The notes: generated from the letters alone by a model not told the origin. A stretch of DNA of 64,000 nucleotides from Xenia sp. Carnegie-2017 (GCF_021976095.1 NW_025813481.1:5456222-5520221), one strand, 5' to 3'. Shown: positions 43,201 to 56,070, counted from the stretch's first letter. Made by a program: numbers and translations.

Positions 43201-46200
43201 TAAGGTTGAGTCTCCTAAAAGTTAGGGTGTGCCTTATAAAAGTAAGGCTGAGTCTTGTAAAAGTTAGGGTGTGTCCTTTAAAAGTAAAGGTGAGTCATCT
43301 AAACATAAGGGTGAGTCTTTTAAAAGTAAGTGTGAGTCCTCTAAAAGTAAGGGTGTGTCTTCTAAAAGTAAGGGTGAGTCATTTAAAAGTAAGGGTGAGT
43401 CATCTAAAAGTAAGGGTGTGTTATCTTAAAGTAATAGCGTGTCATCTAAAAGTAAAGGTGTGTCATCTGAAAGTAAGGTTGAGTCTTCTAAAAGTTAGGG
43501 TGTGCCTTATAAAAGTAATGGTGAGTCTTGTAAAAGTTAGGGTGTGTCCTTAAAAGTAAAGGTGAGTCTTCTAAACATAAAGGTGAGTCATCTAAAAGTA
43601 AGGGTGACTCTTCTAAAAGTTTGGGAGTGCCTTCTAAAAGTAAGGGTGAGTCTTCTAAAAGTAAGGGTGAGTCATCTAAAAGTAAGGGTGATTAAGTAAA
43701 GGTGAGTCTTCTAAAGGTAGGGGTGTGTCATCGAAAAGTAAGGGTGAGTTTTTAAAAGAAAGGGTGAGTCTTCTAACAATAAGGGTGATTCTTCTAAAAG
43801 TAAGGGTGAGTCATCTAAAAGTAAGGGTGAGTCATCTAAAAGTAAGAGTCAGTCATCTAAAAGTAAGGGTGTGTCTTCTAAAAGTAATAGCGTGTCATCT
43901 AAAAGTAAAGGTGTATCATCTGAAAGTAAGGTTGAGTCTTCTAAAGGTTAGGGTGTGCCTTAAAAAAGTAAGGGTGAGTCTTCTAAAAGTAAGGGTGAGT
44001 CATCTAAATGTAAGGGTGAGTAAGTAAAGGTGAGTCTTCTAAAGGTAGGGGTGTGTCATCGAAAAGTAAGGGTGAGTTTTTTAAAAGAAAGGGTGAGTCT
44101 TCTAACAATAAGGGTGATTCTTCTAAAAGTAAGGCTGAGTCTTCTAACAGTAAGGGTGTGTCTTTTAAAAGTAAGGGTGAGTCATCTAAAAGTAGCGGTG
44201 AGTCTTCTAAATGTAACAGTGTGTCTTCTAAAAGTAAGTGTGAGTCCTCTAAAAGTGTGTCTTCTAAAAGTAAGGGTGAGTCATCTAAAAGTAAGGGTGA
44301 GTCGTCTAAAAGTAAGGCTGTGTCTTCTAAAAGTAATAGCGTGTCATCTAAAAGTAAAGGTGTGTCATCTGAAAGTAAGGTTGAGTCTTGTAAAAGTTAG
44401 GGTGTGTCCTTTAAAAGTAAAGGTGAGTCTTCTAAACATAAGGGTGAGTCATCTAAAAGTAAGGTGTGTCTTCTAAAAGTAATAGCGTATCATCTAAAAG
44501 TAAAGGTGTGTGATCTGAAATAAGGTTGGGTCTTCTAAAAGTTAGGGTGTGCCTTATAAAAGTAATGGTGAGTCTTGTAAAAGTTAGGGTGTGTCCTTTA
44601 AAAGTAAAGGTGAGTCTTCTAAACATAAAGGTGAGTCATCTAAAAGTAAGGGTGACTCTTCTAAAAGTTTAGGAGTGCCTTCTAAAAGTAAGGGTGAGTC
44701 TTCTAAAAGTTTGGGTGTGCCTTCTAAAAGTAAGGGTGAGTCTTCTAATAATTTGGGTGTGCCTCCTAAAAGTAAGGGTAAGTGTTCTAAAAGTAAGGGT
44801 GAGTCTTCTATCAGTAAGGGTGTGTCTTCTAAAAGTAAGGGTGGGTCTTCTAAAAGTAAGGGTGTGTCTTCTAAAAGTAAGGGTGAGTCTTCTAAAAGTA
44901 AGGGTGAGTCTTCTAAAAGTAAGGGTGAGTCATCTAAAAGTAAGGGTGTGTCTTCTAAAAGTAGTAGCGTGTCATCTAAAAGTAAAGGTGTATCATCTGA
45001 AAGTAAGGATGAGTCTTCTAAAAGTTAGGGTGTGCCTTATAAAAGTAAGGCTGAGTCTTGTAAAAGTTAAGGTGTGTCCTTTAAAAATAAAGGTGAGTCT
45101 TCTAAACATAAGGGTGAGTCATCTAAAAGTAAGGGTGACTCTTCTAAAAGTTTAGGAGTGCCTTCTAAAAGTAAGGGTGAGTCTTCTAAAAGTAAGGGTG
45201 ATTCTTCTAAAAGTAAGGGTGAGTCTTCTAAAATTAAGGGTGAGTCTTTTAACAGTAAGGGTGTGTCTTCTAAAAGTAAGGGTGAGTCATCTGAAAGTAA
45301 GGGTGAGTCATCTAAAAGTAAGGGGAGTCTTCTAAAAGTAAGGGTGAGTCTTCTTAACGTAAGGGTGTGTCATCGAAAAGTAAGGATGAGGTTTCCAAAA
45401 GTAAGGGTGAGTCTTCTAGTAAGGGTGTGTCTTTTAAAAGTAAGGGTGAGTCATCTAAAAGTAGCGGTGAGTCTTCTAAATGTAACAGTCTGTCATCTAA
45501 AAGTAAAGGTGTGTCATCTGAAAGTAAGGTTGAGTCTTGTAAAAGTTAGGGTGTGTCCTTTAAAAGTAAAGGTGAGTCTTCTAAACATAAGGGTGAGTCA
45601 TCTAAAAGTAAGGGTGTGTCTTCTAAAAGTAATAGCGTATCATCTAAAAGTAAAGGTGTGTGATCTGAAATAAGGTTGGGTCTTCTAAAAGTTAGGGTGT
45701 GCCTTATAAAAGTAATGGTGAGTCTTGTAAAGTTAGGGTGTGTCCTTTAAAAGTAAAGGTGAGTCTTCTAAACATAAAGGTGAGTCATCTAAAAGTAAGG
45801 GTGACTCTTCTAAAAGTTTGGGAGTGCCTTCTAAAAGTAAGGGTGAGTCTTCTAAAAGTTTGGGTGTGCCTTCTAAAAGTAAGGGTGAGTCATCTAAAAG
45901 TAAGGGTGTGTCATCTAAAAGTAAAGGTGAGGCTTCTAAAAGTAAGGGTGAGTCTTCTAAAAGTAAGGGTGAGTCATCTTAAAGTAAGAGTGACTCTTTC
46001 TAAAATTAAGGGTGCATCTTGTAAAAGTAAGGTGAGTGTTCTATAAGTAAGAGTGTTTCTTCTAAAAGTAATCATGAGTGGTGTAAAAGTAAGGGTTTGT
46101 GATGTAAGAGTAAGGGTATAGTCATCTAAAAGTAATGGTTTGTCATTTAAAAGTAAGGGTGAGTCATCTAAAAGTAAGAGTGAGTCGTTCTAAAATTAAG

Positions 46201-46845
46201 GGTGCATCTTGTAAAAGTAAAGGTGAGTGTAAAAGTAAGAGTGTTTCTTCTAAAAGTAAGCATGAGTGGTGTAAAAGTAAGGGTGAGTGGTGTAAGAGTA
46301 AGGGTATAGTCATCTAAAAGTAATAGTTTGTCATCTAAAAGTAAGGGTGAGTCATCTAAAATTAAGAGTGAGTCTTTCTAAAATTAAGGGTGCATCTTGT
46401 AAAAGTAAAGGTGAGTGTTCTATAAGTAAGAGTGTTTCTTCTAAAAGTAAGCATGAGTGGTGTAAAAGTAAGGGTGAGTGGTGTAAGAAAGGGTATAGTC
46501 ATCTAAAAGTAATAGTTTGTCATCTAAAAGTAAGGGTGAGTCATCTAAAATTAAGAGTGAGTCTTTCTAAAATTAAGGGTGCATCTTGTAAAAGTAAAGG
46601 TGAGTGTTCTAAAAGTAAGAGTGTTTCTTCTAAAAGTAAGCATGAGTGGTGTAAAAGTAAGGGTGGGTTGTGTAAGAGTAAAGGTATAGTCATCTAAAAG
46701 TATTGATTTGTCATCTGAAAGTAAGGGTGTGCCTTCTAAAAGTAAAGGTGGGGCATCTAAAAGTAAGTGTGAGTCATCTATAAGGAAGGGTGAGTGGTGT
46801 AAAAGTAAGGGGTGGTGTAAAAGTAAGGGGTGCTTTAAAAGTTAA
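40277..46845. repeat. 21-bp minisatellite, second and larger array, with higher-order blocks
   Basis: About 310 copies of the unit GTCTTCTAAAAGTAAGGGTG plus A. Variants include GTGTCC, AACATAAGG, AGTTTGGGAGTGCC and AATAGCGTGTCATC. A block of about ten such variants in fixed order recurs many times (for example starting at 40745, 41075, 41665, 42265, 42885, 43155, 43435, 44310, 44955), proving higher-order repetition. From 46000 rightwards another block with GTGGTGTAAAAGTAAGGG and AAGCATGAGTGG recurs four times at about 190 bases. Long apparent open frames on the plus strand are by-products of the 21-base period. Confidence 0.95.
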
Positions 46846-49800
46846 GGTGAGTAGATGTAGATGAGTAAATGTATAGTTAAATACATACCCAAACAATATT
46901 ACGTAACCACTGACATGATGTAACTGTAGCACCATGTTCCCCATTAAACTTTAATGTGAAAAGCCTGACTGTTCTTCTTTTCTAATTTCTTGAACTTTAG
47001 GATGGCTGTGATTTAAAATATATAGTTTTAATGGCTTGACATTCCTCATCCTCATCTTCTAATTGATATATAAACAACAATCAATCATTATTATGTTAAA
47101 TATGAAAAGATAAAGCAGTAGTAATTAAAAAAAAATTTTAAAAAAAATGAAAATGAAGTTCTGTATTGTTGTTGCTTTTTTGGATTTTTCATTTTGAAAC
47201 AACGATCAACCCACCAATTTTACGATAAACATGTTTCGACTTGTTTACAATGTCAAATTTATAATATAGGAGGATACATTGTACATGATACATATTAGTT
47301 AATAAAAGTTAAAGATGAATGACTTAATGTAAGTTTGCAAAAAACATGTTTATGGTAAAAAAAGTTTACAACAAAAACCAATCACCTTTTGGTATAAATA
47401 TAACAAAATAACACCACACACCTGCTTTTTTCGGTCAGCTGGATGGAACAAACAAAGAACCTGAGTTGTTGAGTGTCCTCTCTCTTGACGTACCCGTTAG
47501 GAGTTCTCATTTTGACAAAGATCTCCTTTTACTTTGGGATATCGATTTGATTCTCTGTCGTGTGATAATGCAGGCTCATCATGTTTTCAAAATGTTTTCC
47601 TCCCAAAATGTTGGTAAGAAAGATTCCCATTGGATACACGTTAAGAGAAATGGAAAAAATTATATATATCTTGTTATGAAATATGTTCATTGAAACTTTC
47701 AAATTCAAAAATGATCATGTACTGCTCAGCCATTTAAACTCTTTGAGCAAGAAATCTTTTTGAAACATAATGGCGTTACCTTTTGTCATCTCCTCGTAGT
47801 CATTTTAAATCATAAAGTTCACTTCTGCTTATAAATCTATCTGCTGCACACTTTTTAATCATAACGTCAACGCAATTCAGCATCAAATTAAACCCACCGA
47901 GCCATTATCAAATGTTGTCACACAACAAGATGGCCGCCATCTATTCAGATGACTTCCAAGCCCCTTCCTTGCTTGCCGAACTGTACTGCCTTCGCCGCCC
48001 CCGACTTACTGCTTTCCCTGTAGTGTCTTCGGCCCCCCTTGACTTACTTAATACTGCAGATTATATTACAGGTCACGATCGATATTCATCAAACTATACA
48101 AATTATTTAGTAAATCATTTAATTATTCATACTACTTCAATTCTTATTCCGGTTTTTATGTACAGTCTATCAATTCATTATGATCATTACAGGAGTATTA
48201 TAATTACTTTAAACTATTGACAAAAAGACAATGTACAATATTATTTTATTGTACATTAAAGCATTTAACTTAAACTTCATCTAAATAAAGTAGGAAGGAA
48301 GGGGAACTTCCAACTTTATTTACATTGCCAATTATACTTATAGTGGAGCCAAACTAGAATCTATTACCATAAGCAATATTACCATTAACGCAGCATTATT
48401 ATCATCGTTTCCCTTCAATTTCACTTGTATCGCCATCTAAAAATAGAATGTGTTTCCAATAGATTTTTAAACACAAAAACACATATTAAACATATTTCAT
48501 TTTGATGAAGTAAAAAAAAATGAAGATTTTTATGTTTAAATTGGGTTGTAACATTATACAACAAATTTCGAATGTTACTAAAAGAATGTATAATCTTTGA
48601 AGATGAGTCATCTCAAAAGCAATATCTGCGAATTATCATCAAAAACAAGCATCGTAAGGGAAAAAATGCGACGAAATTTTAGATGGAAAACATAAACATA
48701 ACATACCATGTTTGTTGTCCATTATCTGCTGACACAACGTGCAATTTTCTCCCAATTACTCCATTTGCAGCCAGAGTCCATTGACTTTTACTTCTTTCTA
48801 ACACACTTCTTTTGCATTTGTAGCGCACCAATGTTCATTACATTGAACTCCACTGCTCACAATCTTTGACGATGTGTCATCTCAAAAGCAATATCTGCAA
48901 ATTAAAACCATTCGCAAAACGCTTCAATAAAACACTTAGGAAGAGAGACAATAACAAAACATACCAATTCTGTTTTTTATCTATAGTCCATTATCTTCCC
49001 CAATAACATCAACATTTCATTGAAATAGTCATTTACACTCATTAAACACAAAATAATTCCTTCTTCAAACAGTACATAAGCTGCTAATAATTTATACAAG
49101 AAAAAATATCACTCAAAAAATTTCTGGAAATTTTTCTTAATATTACAACAACCTAGGAAATCAGCAATACAACCTCCTAGAAAGTATATTACTCATGAAT
49201 GTAAATAAACTCATATAAACAATTACAACACAACCAACCAGTTTTTGACGTTACAACTCCTTTCATTTATTGCAGCATGTTCTTCTTTCTTATAAGGGAG
49301 TCCCACACACAAACGAAATCCATCACCTTCTTCCTTTTGCATGAGCTTGAACAAAAAGTGCTTAAAGATACAAAATACAATTAGTAACATATCAAAACAG
49401 TCGTATTAATTGAAATACAGAAATAACAACTTCCCTTTTATTTTCTTTGTCAATGAAGAATTTCATTCTGAAGAAGTTGACATGCACTTTCACCATTGTT
49501 CAGAAAAATCACAATTGTTAATAAATCTTTTTGTCATTTTGGTTCCTTCACGCATGCACAATCATTCTATACAACATACAATTAACGACAATTAATACAC
49601 TGCAAACAAGCAAAAAATAGGCGCTCTGGTCCTCCTAGATGACCTTCTCTCAAAGGGAAAAGGAGCAGGAAAAAGAGAAAAAAAACATTTTAATAATTAC
49701 TCCCACGGTCGATAATAACAGGAATTAAAAAGCGAAATAGCTGCTAGTATTAAATGATATGTTTCATTATTAACAATCAATTAATGACCAACAACAGTAA

Positions 49801-50010
49801 CTGTTTTAAAGTGTGTGTATTTTTGTTACATATTCATGAAAGCCGCGTTGGATGATGAAAACTACAACGATGCAGCAAGGGGCTGCTGCGTATTTGTCCA
49901 TTGTTTCATATTTCAAATGGTTTTGAATACGACGAGATGACTTTCATCACAATACCTTTTTTAAACGTATTCCTGACGCTGGCAAACGTGAAAATCAAGT
50001 TGTTATAATG
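46846..50010. repeat. Segment B of the large duplication, left part
   Basis: Begins with the same AGGTGAGTAGATGTAGATGA as segment A after its array. It follows A from 19553 to about 25900 but with many deletions, so about 3.2 kb stands for 6.3 kb. Near 50010 it jumps to sequence equal to A at 31690, leaving out the Harbinger region. The exon-like WTLAANG piece (about 48700-48785) and the DGDTSEIEGKR end are kept; the GC-rich island at 24715 is reduced to scraps. Confidence 0.82.
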
Positions 50011-50495
50011 GCCTATTTAACTCCAAATATTGATAAGGATATGCCTTTCAATTTGATGTTCTGTCATGTAATAAAATGACATAAAGTGTTAAAACTTTTA
50101 TAGATCAGTCTGTATCAAATTTTAAAATATCATTCAGTAACATAATTTATTCATATTACATTAATTTTTATTTTGGCATTTGTCCAAAGTAGAATCTATT
50201 CATTTATTGTACAATTTACAATCATAATAAATGGCTTATCAATCATAAGTACATAATATGAAGATCAAAGAAGCAATTCAATGTTACTTGTGTCGGAATA
50301 ATCAAAACTAATTACACATTCAATACAATACTTTCAAAGAAATAATATAATTAATAATATAATTAATAATATGATTGATAATATAATTAATAACACAAAT
50401 AATGAATCAACTATAGACAATATCTACTAATATCCATATATTTTTATCATGATATGAGTGCAGTTTAAGTTGATATGAACTTGAAAGCAGATATA

Positions 50496-50812
50496 TTATA
50501 TACACAACTTCGAGGAAAGGAAAAGGGACTTCAATACCCCAGTTATATCATCACTTAAAGATGGCTTAGTGCAGAGTTGATCATCTTTGATTATCAGCTG
50601 ACCACCGTTAGGTGGGCTCATACAACAATGGGGCCCATCATCATTATATGAACAAACAACTGACATCAAGAATGAATCAAAACTACACATAAACAATCTT
50701 GGCCATGAATCACCATGACACATTCGTAATGAAAACTAGTGAGAGTAATTGAAGCAAAGGACACAGGTGGCAAAGGGACTTTCACAACTCTACTACATCC
50801 ATGTTGGTTGGA
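50496..50812 (-). CDS. Candidate last exon, copy 2 (VKVPLPPVSFASITLTSFHY)
   Basis: Duplicate of the exon at 32815-32502. It has lost a base in the run near 50735 so the N-terminal and C-terminal parts are in different frames (…SITLTSF then RMCHGDSWPRLFMCSFDSFL). Probably a decaying copy. Confidence 0.45.
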
Positions 50813-51402
50813 TCTACAATACAAGAATACATGAAATAATGATATGCAAAGTAACAATGCATCTGCAAAATTAGTTCACTATATAACAACATATATATCA
50901 CGAATAGGTCAATTGAGTTTAAAACTAAACAATCGAACAAGAACTTTCAAAGGATCAAAGGATTAAATTTGTAGTTAAAGCCTTTTACAGTAAAAGCTTT
51001 ACTAATTACACTTCTTCTTCGATAAAAACACAATATTTACCTTTCTTTGTACAACATTAAAGTGACTCTTGCAATTGTTAACATTTCAATAATTGACATC
51101 ACGACACCTTTCACAAAGACAATAAGTAAACCTTTAGCTAAGGAAAAAAGAAACTATATACAGCTCTCATTTATTGCAGGTCTACAGCACAATCTGAGAA
51201 AACTGTACCTCTATGCAATTACCTGAATAAATGTGCCATTCGATAAACAAACCAAAAATCAGTACCACCAATAAAAACCATTGAGATTTTCACAAGAACA
51301 ACAGAAATAAATCAAGTAGCATATAACAAAACTTTTTCCATCTTCTTTTGTAGCTACTTTTTCCACTCATTTGTTTTCATGTTGAAAGAATATCGTAACA
51401 TT

Positions 51403-51715
51403 TATATACACAACTTTGAGGAAAGGAAAAGGGACTTCAATACCCCAGTTATATCATCACTTAAAGATGGCTTAGTGCAGAGTTGATCATCTTTATCAGC
51501 TGACCACCGTTAGGTGGGCTCATACAACAATGGGGCCCATCATCATTATATGAACAAACAACTGACATCAAGAATGAATCAAAACTACACATAAACAATC
51601 TTGGCCATGAATCACCATGACACATTCGTAATGAAAACTAGTGAGAGTAATTGAAGCAAAGGACACAGGTGGCAAAGGGACTTTCACAACTCTACTACAT
51701 CCATGTTGGATCTAC
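51403..51715 (-). CDS. Candidate last exon, copy 3
   Basis: A third copy of the same exon, almost identical to copy 2, including the lost base near 51640, with a further three-to-four-base loss near 51497. It must derive from copy 2 by a later local duplication. Confidence 0.45.
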
Positions 51716-53058
51716 AATACAAGAAAACATGAAATAATGATATGCATTTCTTTCATATTATATTACATTGACTCCCAAAAACTGTTATAGTCTAAGCCCC
51801 TAAATCACAAATATTATAATGAATCCACCTAACTCACTATACTTCTACTATACTTCTTGCATTTAACTCATAAACACTATAAGTCACACAATTAGCTTGC
51901 ATTTCACACATCTAAGTACCAATAATTAAATACAATACATTTATACGAGATGACGTTCATCACAATACCTTTTTTAAACGTATTCCTGACGCTAGCTTAT
52001 ATCTGCTACATTTGATTGAAGAAAAACATCGCTTTGAACTTCATCGATAATGGCTTCTTCACCAAACTTCAACGAACGAATTGATTCTCACATTCTATTT
52101 AAATTTACTTTTCATGTTCTTCAGCCAAAGCTGCGTGTTGCTCTTTCTTGTCTTCATCTCATCAGGCCAACATTAATAATAATTTTGAAAACAGCAACAC
52201 TTTCAAAACGGATCGCTTTCTTCTATGCCAATTGCATGTTAAAAGTTCATTGCCAATGGCTGCTTCATCAAACTAAATGTAAAAAAGTGTTATGTTCAAA
52301 GAAAGCAAAATGAGACATGATAATATAGACAAAAGAAACAGCCACCATGGGTTGCTGCATAAATGCAACGTCAATTTAAATTTATTGCAAAACAAATCAA
52401 ATTGATTACACTAGTTTAAATTCATAAAAAAAAATTTTAAGTTTCAATCCGTGCCACGCCTTATAACAGCTTTCTCTTAATTCTCTACTAATCTTCCAAG
52501 TTTACTTTTTGTAAAGCATTGATATGTGGTTAATCTCGCGTATTTTGTTGTATTAGACAGAATATTTCACAATAAAAAACCGTCTGTGAAAAACTATACT
52601 TTTAAAATTGTAGTTGCGCTATTCACGACAGCTAGCTAATCTCTCCGGTAAAAAAATAAGTAATGATGAGCAAAGTACATACAACATGTGGCTTTGAGCT
52701 TCGTAAACATTGTTCTTCGTTTGTGGCGGTGACAAAACTACAACGAGAATTTCTTCTTTAAAAGTACATGTTATTACTCTATAAATCTATTCAAATAATC
52801 GCGATGATTCTACTGCCCTGAAGCAATTGAATGAACATTGATGAGAGACTTGCGGCTCCTTGCTGAAGAGTATTTGTCCTTGAACTGAACCAGCAGCTGG
52901 TGGAAATGTCGGAGAAAATCTTCCACTAATAATTAAATATAATAGATTTTTACGACATGACTTTCATCACAATATCTCTTTTTAGACGTATTCCTGTGAT
53001 TGAAGAAAATAACCAGCCAAGAACCATTTAAAGATATAGAAACATAACATAACCTTAC

Positions 53059-53126
53059 CACATCGCTTTCAACTTCATTGACAATGGCTTCTTCAGCAAA
53101 CTTCAACAAACGAATTGTGACCTTGC
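53059..53126 (-). CDS. Candidate 68-base exon, copy 3 (KVTIRLLKFAEEAIVNEVES)
   Basis: Same 68-base length and splice borders as the copies in segment A, coding GKVTIRLLKFAEEAIVNEVE then SDV. A partial copy is near 52045-52085. Confidence 0.5.
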
Positions 53127-53752
53127 CTATCTATATGTAAAAAGAGTAATGTTGCAAAAGAAGCAAAACGAGAAGTGTCCAACGTCAATATATCTCACAT
53201 TCAAAATTTACCTTTCATGGTTTTCAGCCAAAGCTGCTTGTCGCTCTTTCTTGTCTTCATCTCTACAGGCCAACATTAATAATAATTTTGAAAACAGCAA
53301 TTCTTGGTTTTTATGTGTGTCTTAAGGGAATAACAAACAAAGAAAGGGCATCCACAAATTAATATTTCCATAAATTAACCAATTCACAGTTTAGTTTGAA
53401 AACGGGAGGTCATTATCTCACAGTCCAAATTCACTTTAATTTACATACATATGATGAGAACTGTAGAGACGTCAATTTAAATTTATTGCAAAACCAATCA
53501 AATCACCATTCATATTCATTACATTAGTTTAAATTCATAAAAAAATTTAAAATTTTTCATCCGTGCCACGCCTTAACAGCTTTTTCTAATCTTCCAAGGA
53601 AGCAATACGAGACGTGTCGGACGTCATTATCTCACAGTCCAATTACTTTACACGTTTAGTATTAGCATGATAATTAATGAATAGTTTGTATATGTTAAGT
53701 ACCATTATTATAATAATCCATTTAATGTTAATTACTGTCAAGTATATAAGAG

Positions 53753-54350
53753 TTAAGTATTTGAGATATTAAAGCAGAAGTCTGCAAGCCTTGAAAGATA
53801 CGCAAACACATAGTTAGAATTTGAAAAGTCAAAACCAAATAAAAGGCTAGCTAACCTTATTGCAGTTTGACTCATTGAAATCGAAATTTGTTGCATCTTT
53901 GGTGGGCTCAAAGAAATGAGAGAACGGTCCATGGCCAATATCATGTTGTCAAAGTCTTGCTACTCTGATGCATTAGCATTCTTTATCAATGATTTGAAAT
54001 TTTCCTTGATGAAGCCTTTTTAATCTATCGATAAGTCCACCACACAAATGAAATGTCCAAGACAAATGTTCGACCTGCTCGTTTCGCTTGGTAAGATGCT
54101 TCTGAGACTTTCATCTTTAATGAAGTTTTTACAAATCTGCAACGCCCCGTCTGCGTGGTCCAAACAAATAGAAAATACAAAGGAAATATAATCAGATTTT
54201 TCCATACACGAGCAACGGTTTCTTCGCGAGGTTTGTAAGGATGAAGATCTGAGTCTTTGTGTTTAAAGCCATGAAAAAAGTATTGCTTGGCTGTTGTTGC
54301 AATTGAAATGCTTCCATTTGCTCGTCGAGTACATACATTTCTTATTGATT
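53753..54350 (-). CDS. Minus-strand open frames, possible exons of one unidentified gene
   Basis: Two open stretches on the minus strand lie outside the duplicated segments. 54350-54022 reads VCTRRANGSISIATTAKQYF then FHGFKHKDSDLHPYKPREET without an obvious start; an overlapping frame starts at 54205 (MEKSDYISFVFSICLDHADG). 53955-53850 reads DFDNMILAMDRSLISLSPPK then MQQISISMSQTAIR and could end at a donor AAG|GTTAGC. Which frame is used is not clear, and no family is recognised. They might follow the exon at 55971. Confidence 0.35.
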
Positions 54351-55050
54351 CAAGGTTTCATTCACTCATTTGTTCTCCTCTAGCAAACTTAGTAAATCAT
54401 TCATTTTCCGTTTCCACTTTCAGACTTGTTATGTAAGAGGTTTCTCACACTTTTATTTTGGCTATCTGTTAAAATCTCTTCCAAAGGGAAAATGTTAAGT
54501 GGAAAGTTAATCTTCTCAAATGTTGTTAGATAAGATCGTTATTGTTTGTAGTTGTTGCTTATAACATTACGTTATACAATGATAGCATTCTTTTTGTTTA
54601 ATAACATTCCAACTATTTAACCTTGTGATTATACTTATACATATCGGCAAGCGGGATGCTTGTAACAATCTATGTTTAACGTCGATATTATTAGATTCAT
54701 TCTTTTCCAGTGGAAAGCGGGATGCTTTGTCCATATGAACTGTTCAACATGCTTCCAAACAAAAATGAGCAGGAATATTCAGTTGATTAATCTTTGATAA
54801 ACCTTTCACCTTTTAACTCTGCTATACCGGTCACAAGCCCGGGACTTGTAGCGTATAAGGCTCTCTGCTTTTTAGTAGAATTGTCTCGTTTACAAGGAAG
54901 AGGAGTGGAAGGTTGATTTTCTCAAATGTTGTTAGATAAATGGTTTTATTTATCAATCTTATGTACAGCAACACAAGCACAATACACAAACATAAGCACG
55001 CTAACATAAGTACTTAACTATTTCATTGTCTTCTTGAACTACAGACTACT
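54351..55050. other. Intergenic or intronic stretch
   Basis: AT-rich with two short similar pieces near 54650 and 54710 (CGGGATGCTT). No exon supported. Confidence 0.3.
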
Positions 55051-55054
55051 GCAA

Positions 55055-55265
55055 AATGAACAACCGGATGATCGCAATGTTAGAAGGAGCGCAATGTTAA
55101 TACCACGAGTATGCTGATAAAATGATGCAAGACCAATTCATGGCTGATCTGGTGTCGGAACAATTGCGAGTAAAATTAAGCGGTAAAAGACATATAGACA
55201 TCGAGAGGGAATCAAACGAAAATGACCCTTCGAGAGGTGGTAGAAGTGCAAGATGAACACAGCGT
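55055..55265 (+). mobile_element. Possible gag-like fossil fragment of an LTR retrotransposon
   Basis: A short stretch codes pieces such as DQFMADLVSEQLRVKLSGK and MTLREVVEV that recall the gag region of Gypsy-type elements. It is broken, with no LTRs or other parts nearby. An old remnant; the family assignment is tentative. Confidence 0.35.
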
Positions 55266-55763
55266 TTAGTTCCAAAAGCTATCCAGAATAAGTGAATAGC
55301 TTATGACTGAACTGTTAGGCAAACATACGTATGAACGTTTTAGAGATGAATATTCTTTGTATTAAAAGACAGTGAAACTGTTCAAGGTCAGAAACTGTTC
55401 AAATAGACTAAACCTATCTATCAGCTTGATAAGCTTTTACTCCGTTATAGTGTAAACGCAGCCTAAGTGTGCCTTACATTGACAATTGTTCCTTTTAACA
55501 AACAAAACAGTTTTATTCTTTGCACAAGTGATGTTTCATTGTTAATATCCGCATAGGGTTGTTCGTGCATACAGTTCATTGTTAATCTTAGAAAGGTATG
55601 CAAACGAGTGCTGTCATACGTTTTGGGCGTTCTTGTCTTGGACAAAACAATCTTCCACTTAGATTTTAACGCAAGAATGTCGTTTCTCGAAGTACAAAAT
55701 AGCCTTAAACATAGTAGGCTAAAACTTACTTTTGACAAGTGTAAAGAAAAATAAGCTATTCAC

Positions 55764-55971
55764 CTCTTGCTTTCGTCTTTGTCAAACGCATACCCTCTTT
55801 GTCGGCTTCCGAATTCAGCTTTTCGGCTTGCTTTAAGGGAACAACTAAACAGAAACGTTTTGGTACGTTAAGTAGTAGAACCGTATTTAAAATGAAATGA
55901 GACACAAACGACATATATTTCAACCCTGAAATCGTCGTTTCTTTGCAGAGATGATGTGAAGAAGTTCCCAT
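55764..55971 (-). CDS. Candidate first exon MGTSSHHLCKETTISGLKYM
   Basis: From an ATG at 55971 the minus strand is open for 69 codons to a donor GAG|GTGAAT at 55764. The peptide has a hydrophobic stretch (MSFVSHFILNTVLLLNV), a likely membrane segment or signal anchor, then a charged LKQAEKLNSEADKEGMRLTK. It lies next to a CpG-rich region and opposite a plus-strand first exon, which supports a true gene start. No family recognised. Confidence 0.5.
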
Positions 55972-56070
55972 TTTAACTTGAACGACGCGGGAAAATTATC
56001 TCGTGTTTGAGAAAGAATTTGGACGTCACGACGATAATTTCCGATCGTGAGCTCGTCGGAATTATTCAAT
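55972..56070. promoter_or_regulatory. Divergent promoter candidate
   Basis: Only 99 bases separate two opposed start codons. The stretch is rich in CpG compared with the window (GACGCGGG, GGACGTCACGACG, CGATCGTGAGCTCGTCGG) and has a GACGTCAC element like half of a cAMP-response element. No TATA box. The layout fits a bidirectional housekeeping promoter. Confidence 0.45.

Larger units (their letters stand above)
50011..53620. repeat. Segment B of the large duplication, right part, internally duplicated
   Basis: 50011-50940 matches A 31690-32930. 51403-51740 repeats 50496-50830. 51920-53620 matches A 25800-27500, that is, pieces which in A lie to the left, so order differs from A. 50345-50400 is an AATATAATTA-type simple repeat. 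50940-51400 shows no match by eye. Confidence 0.7.
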
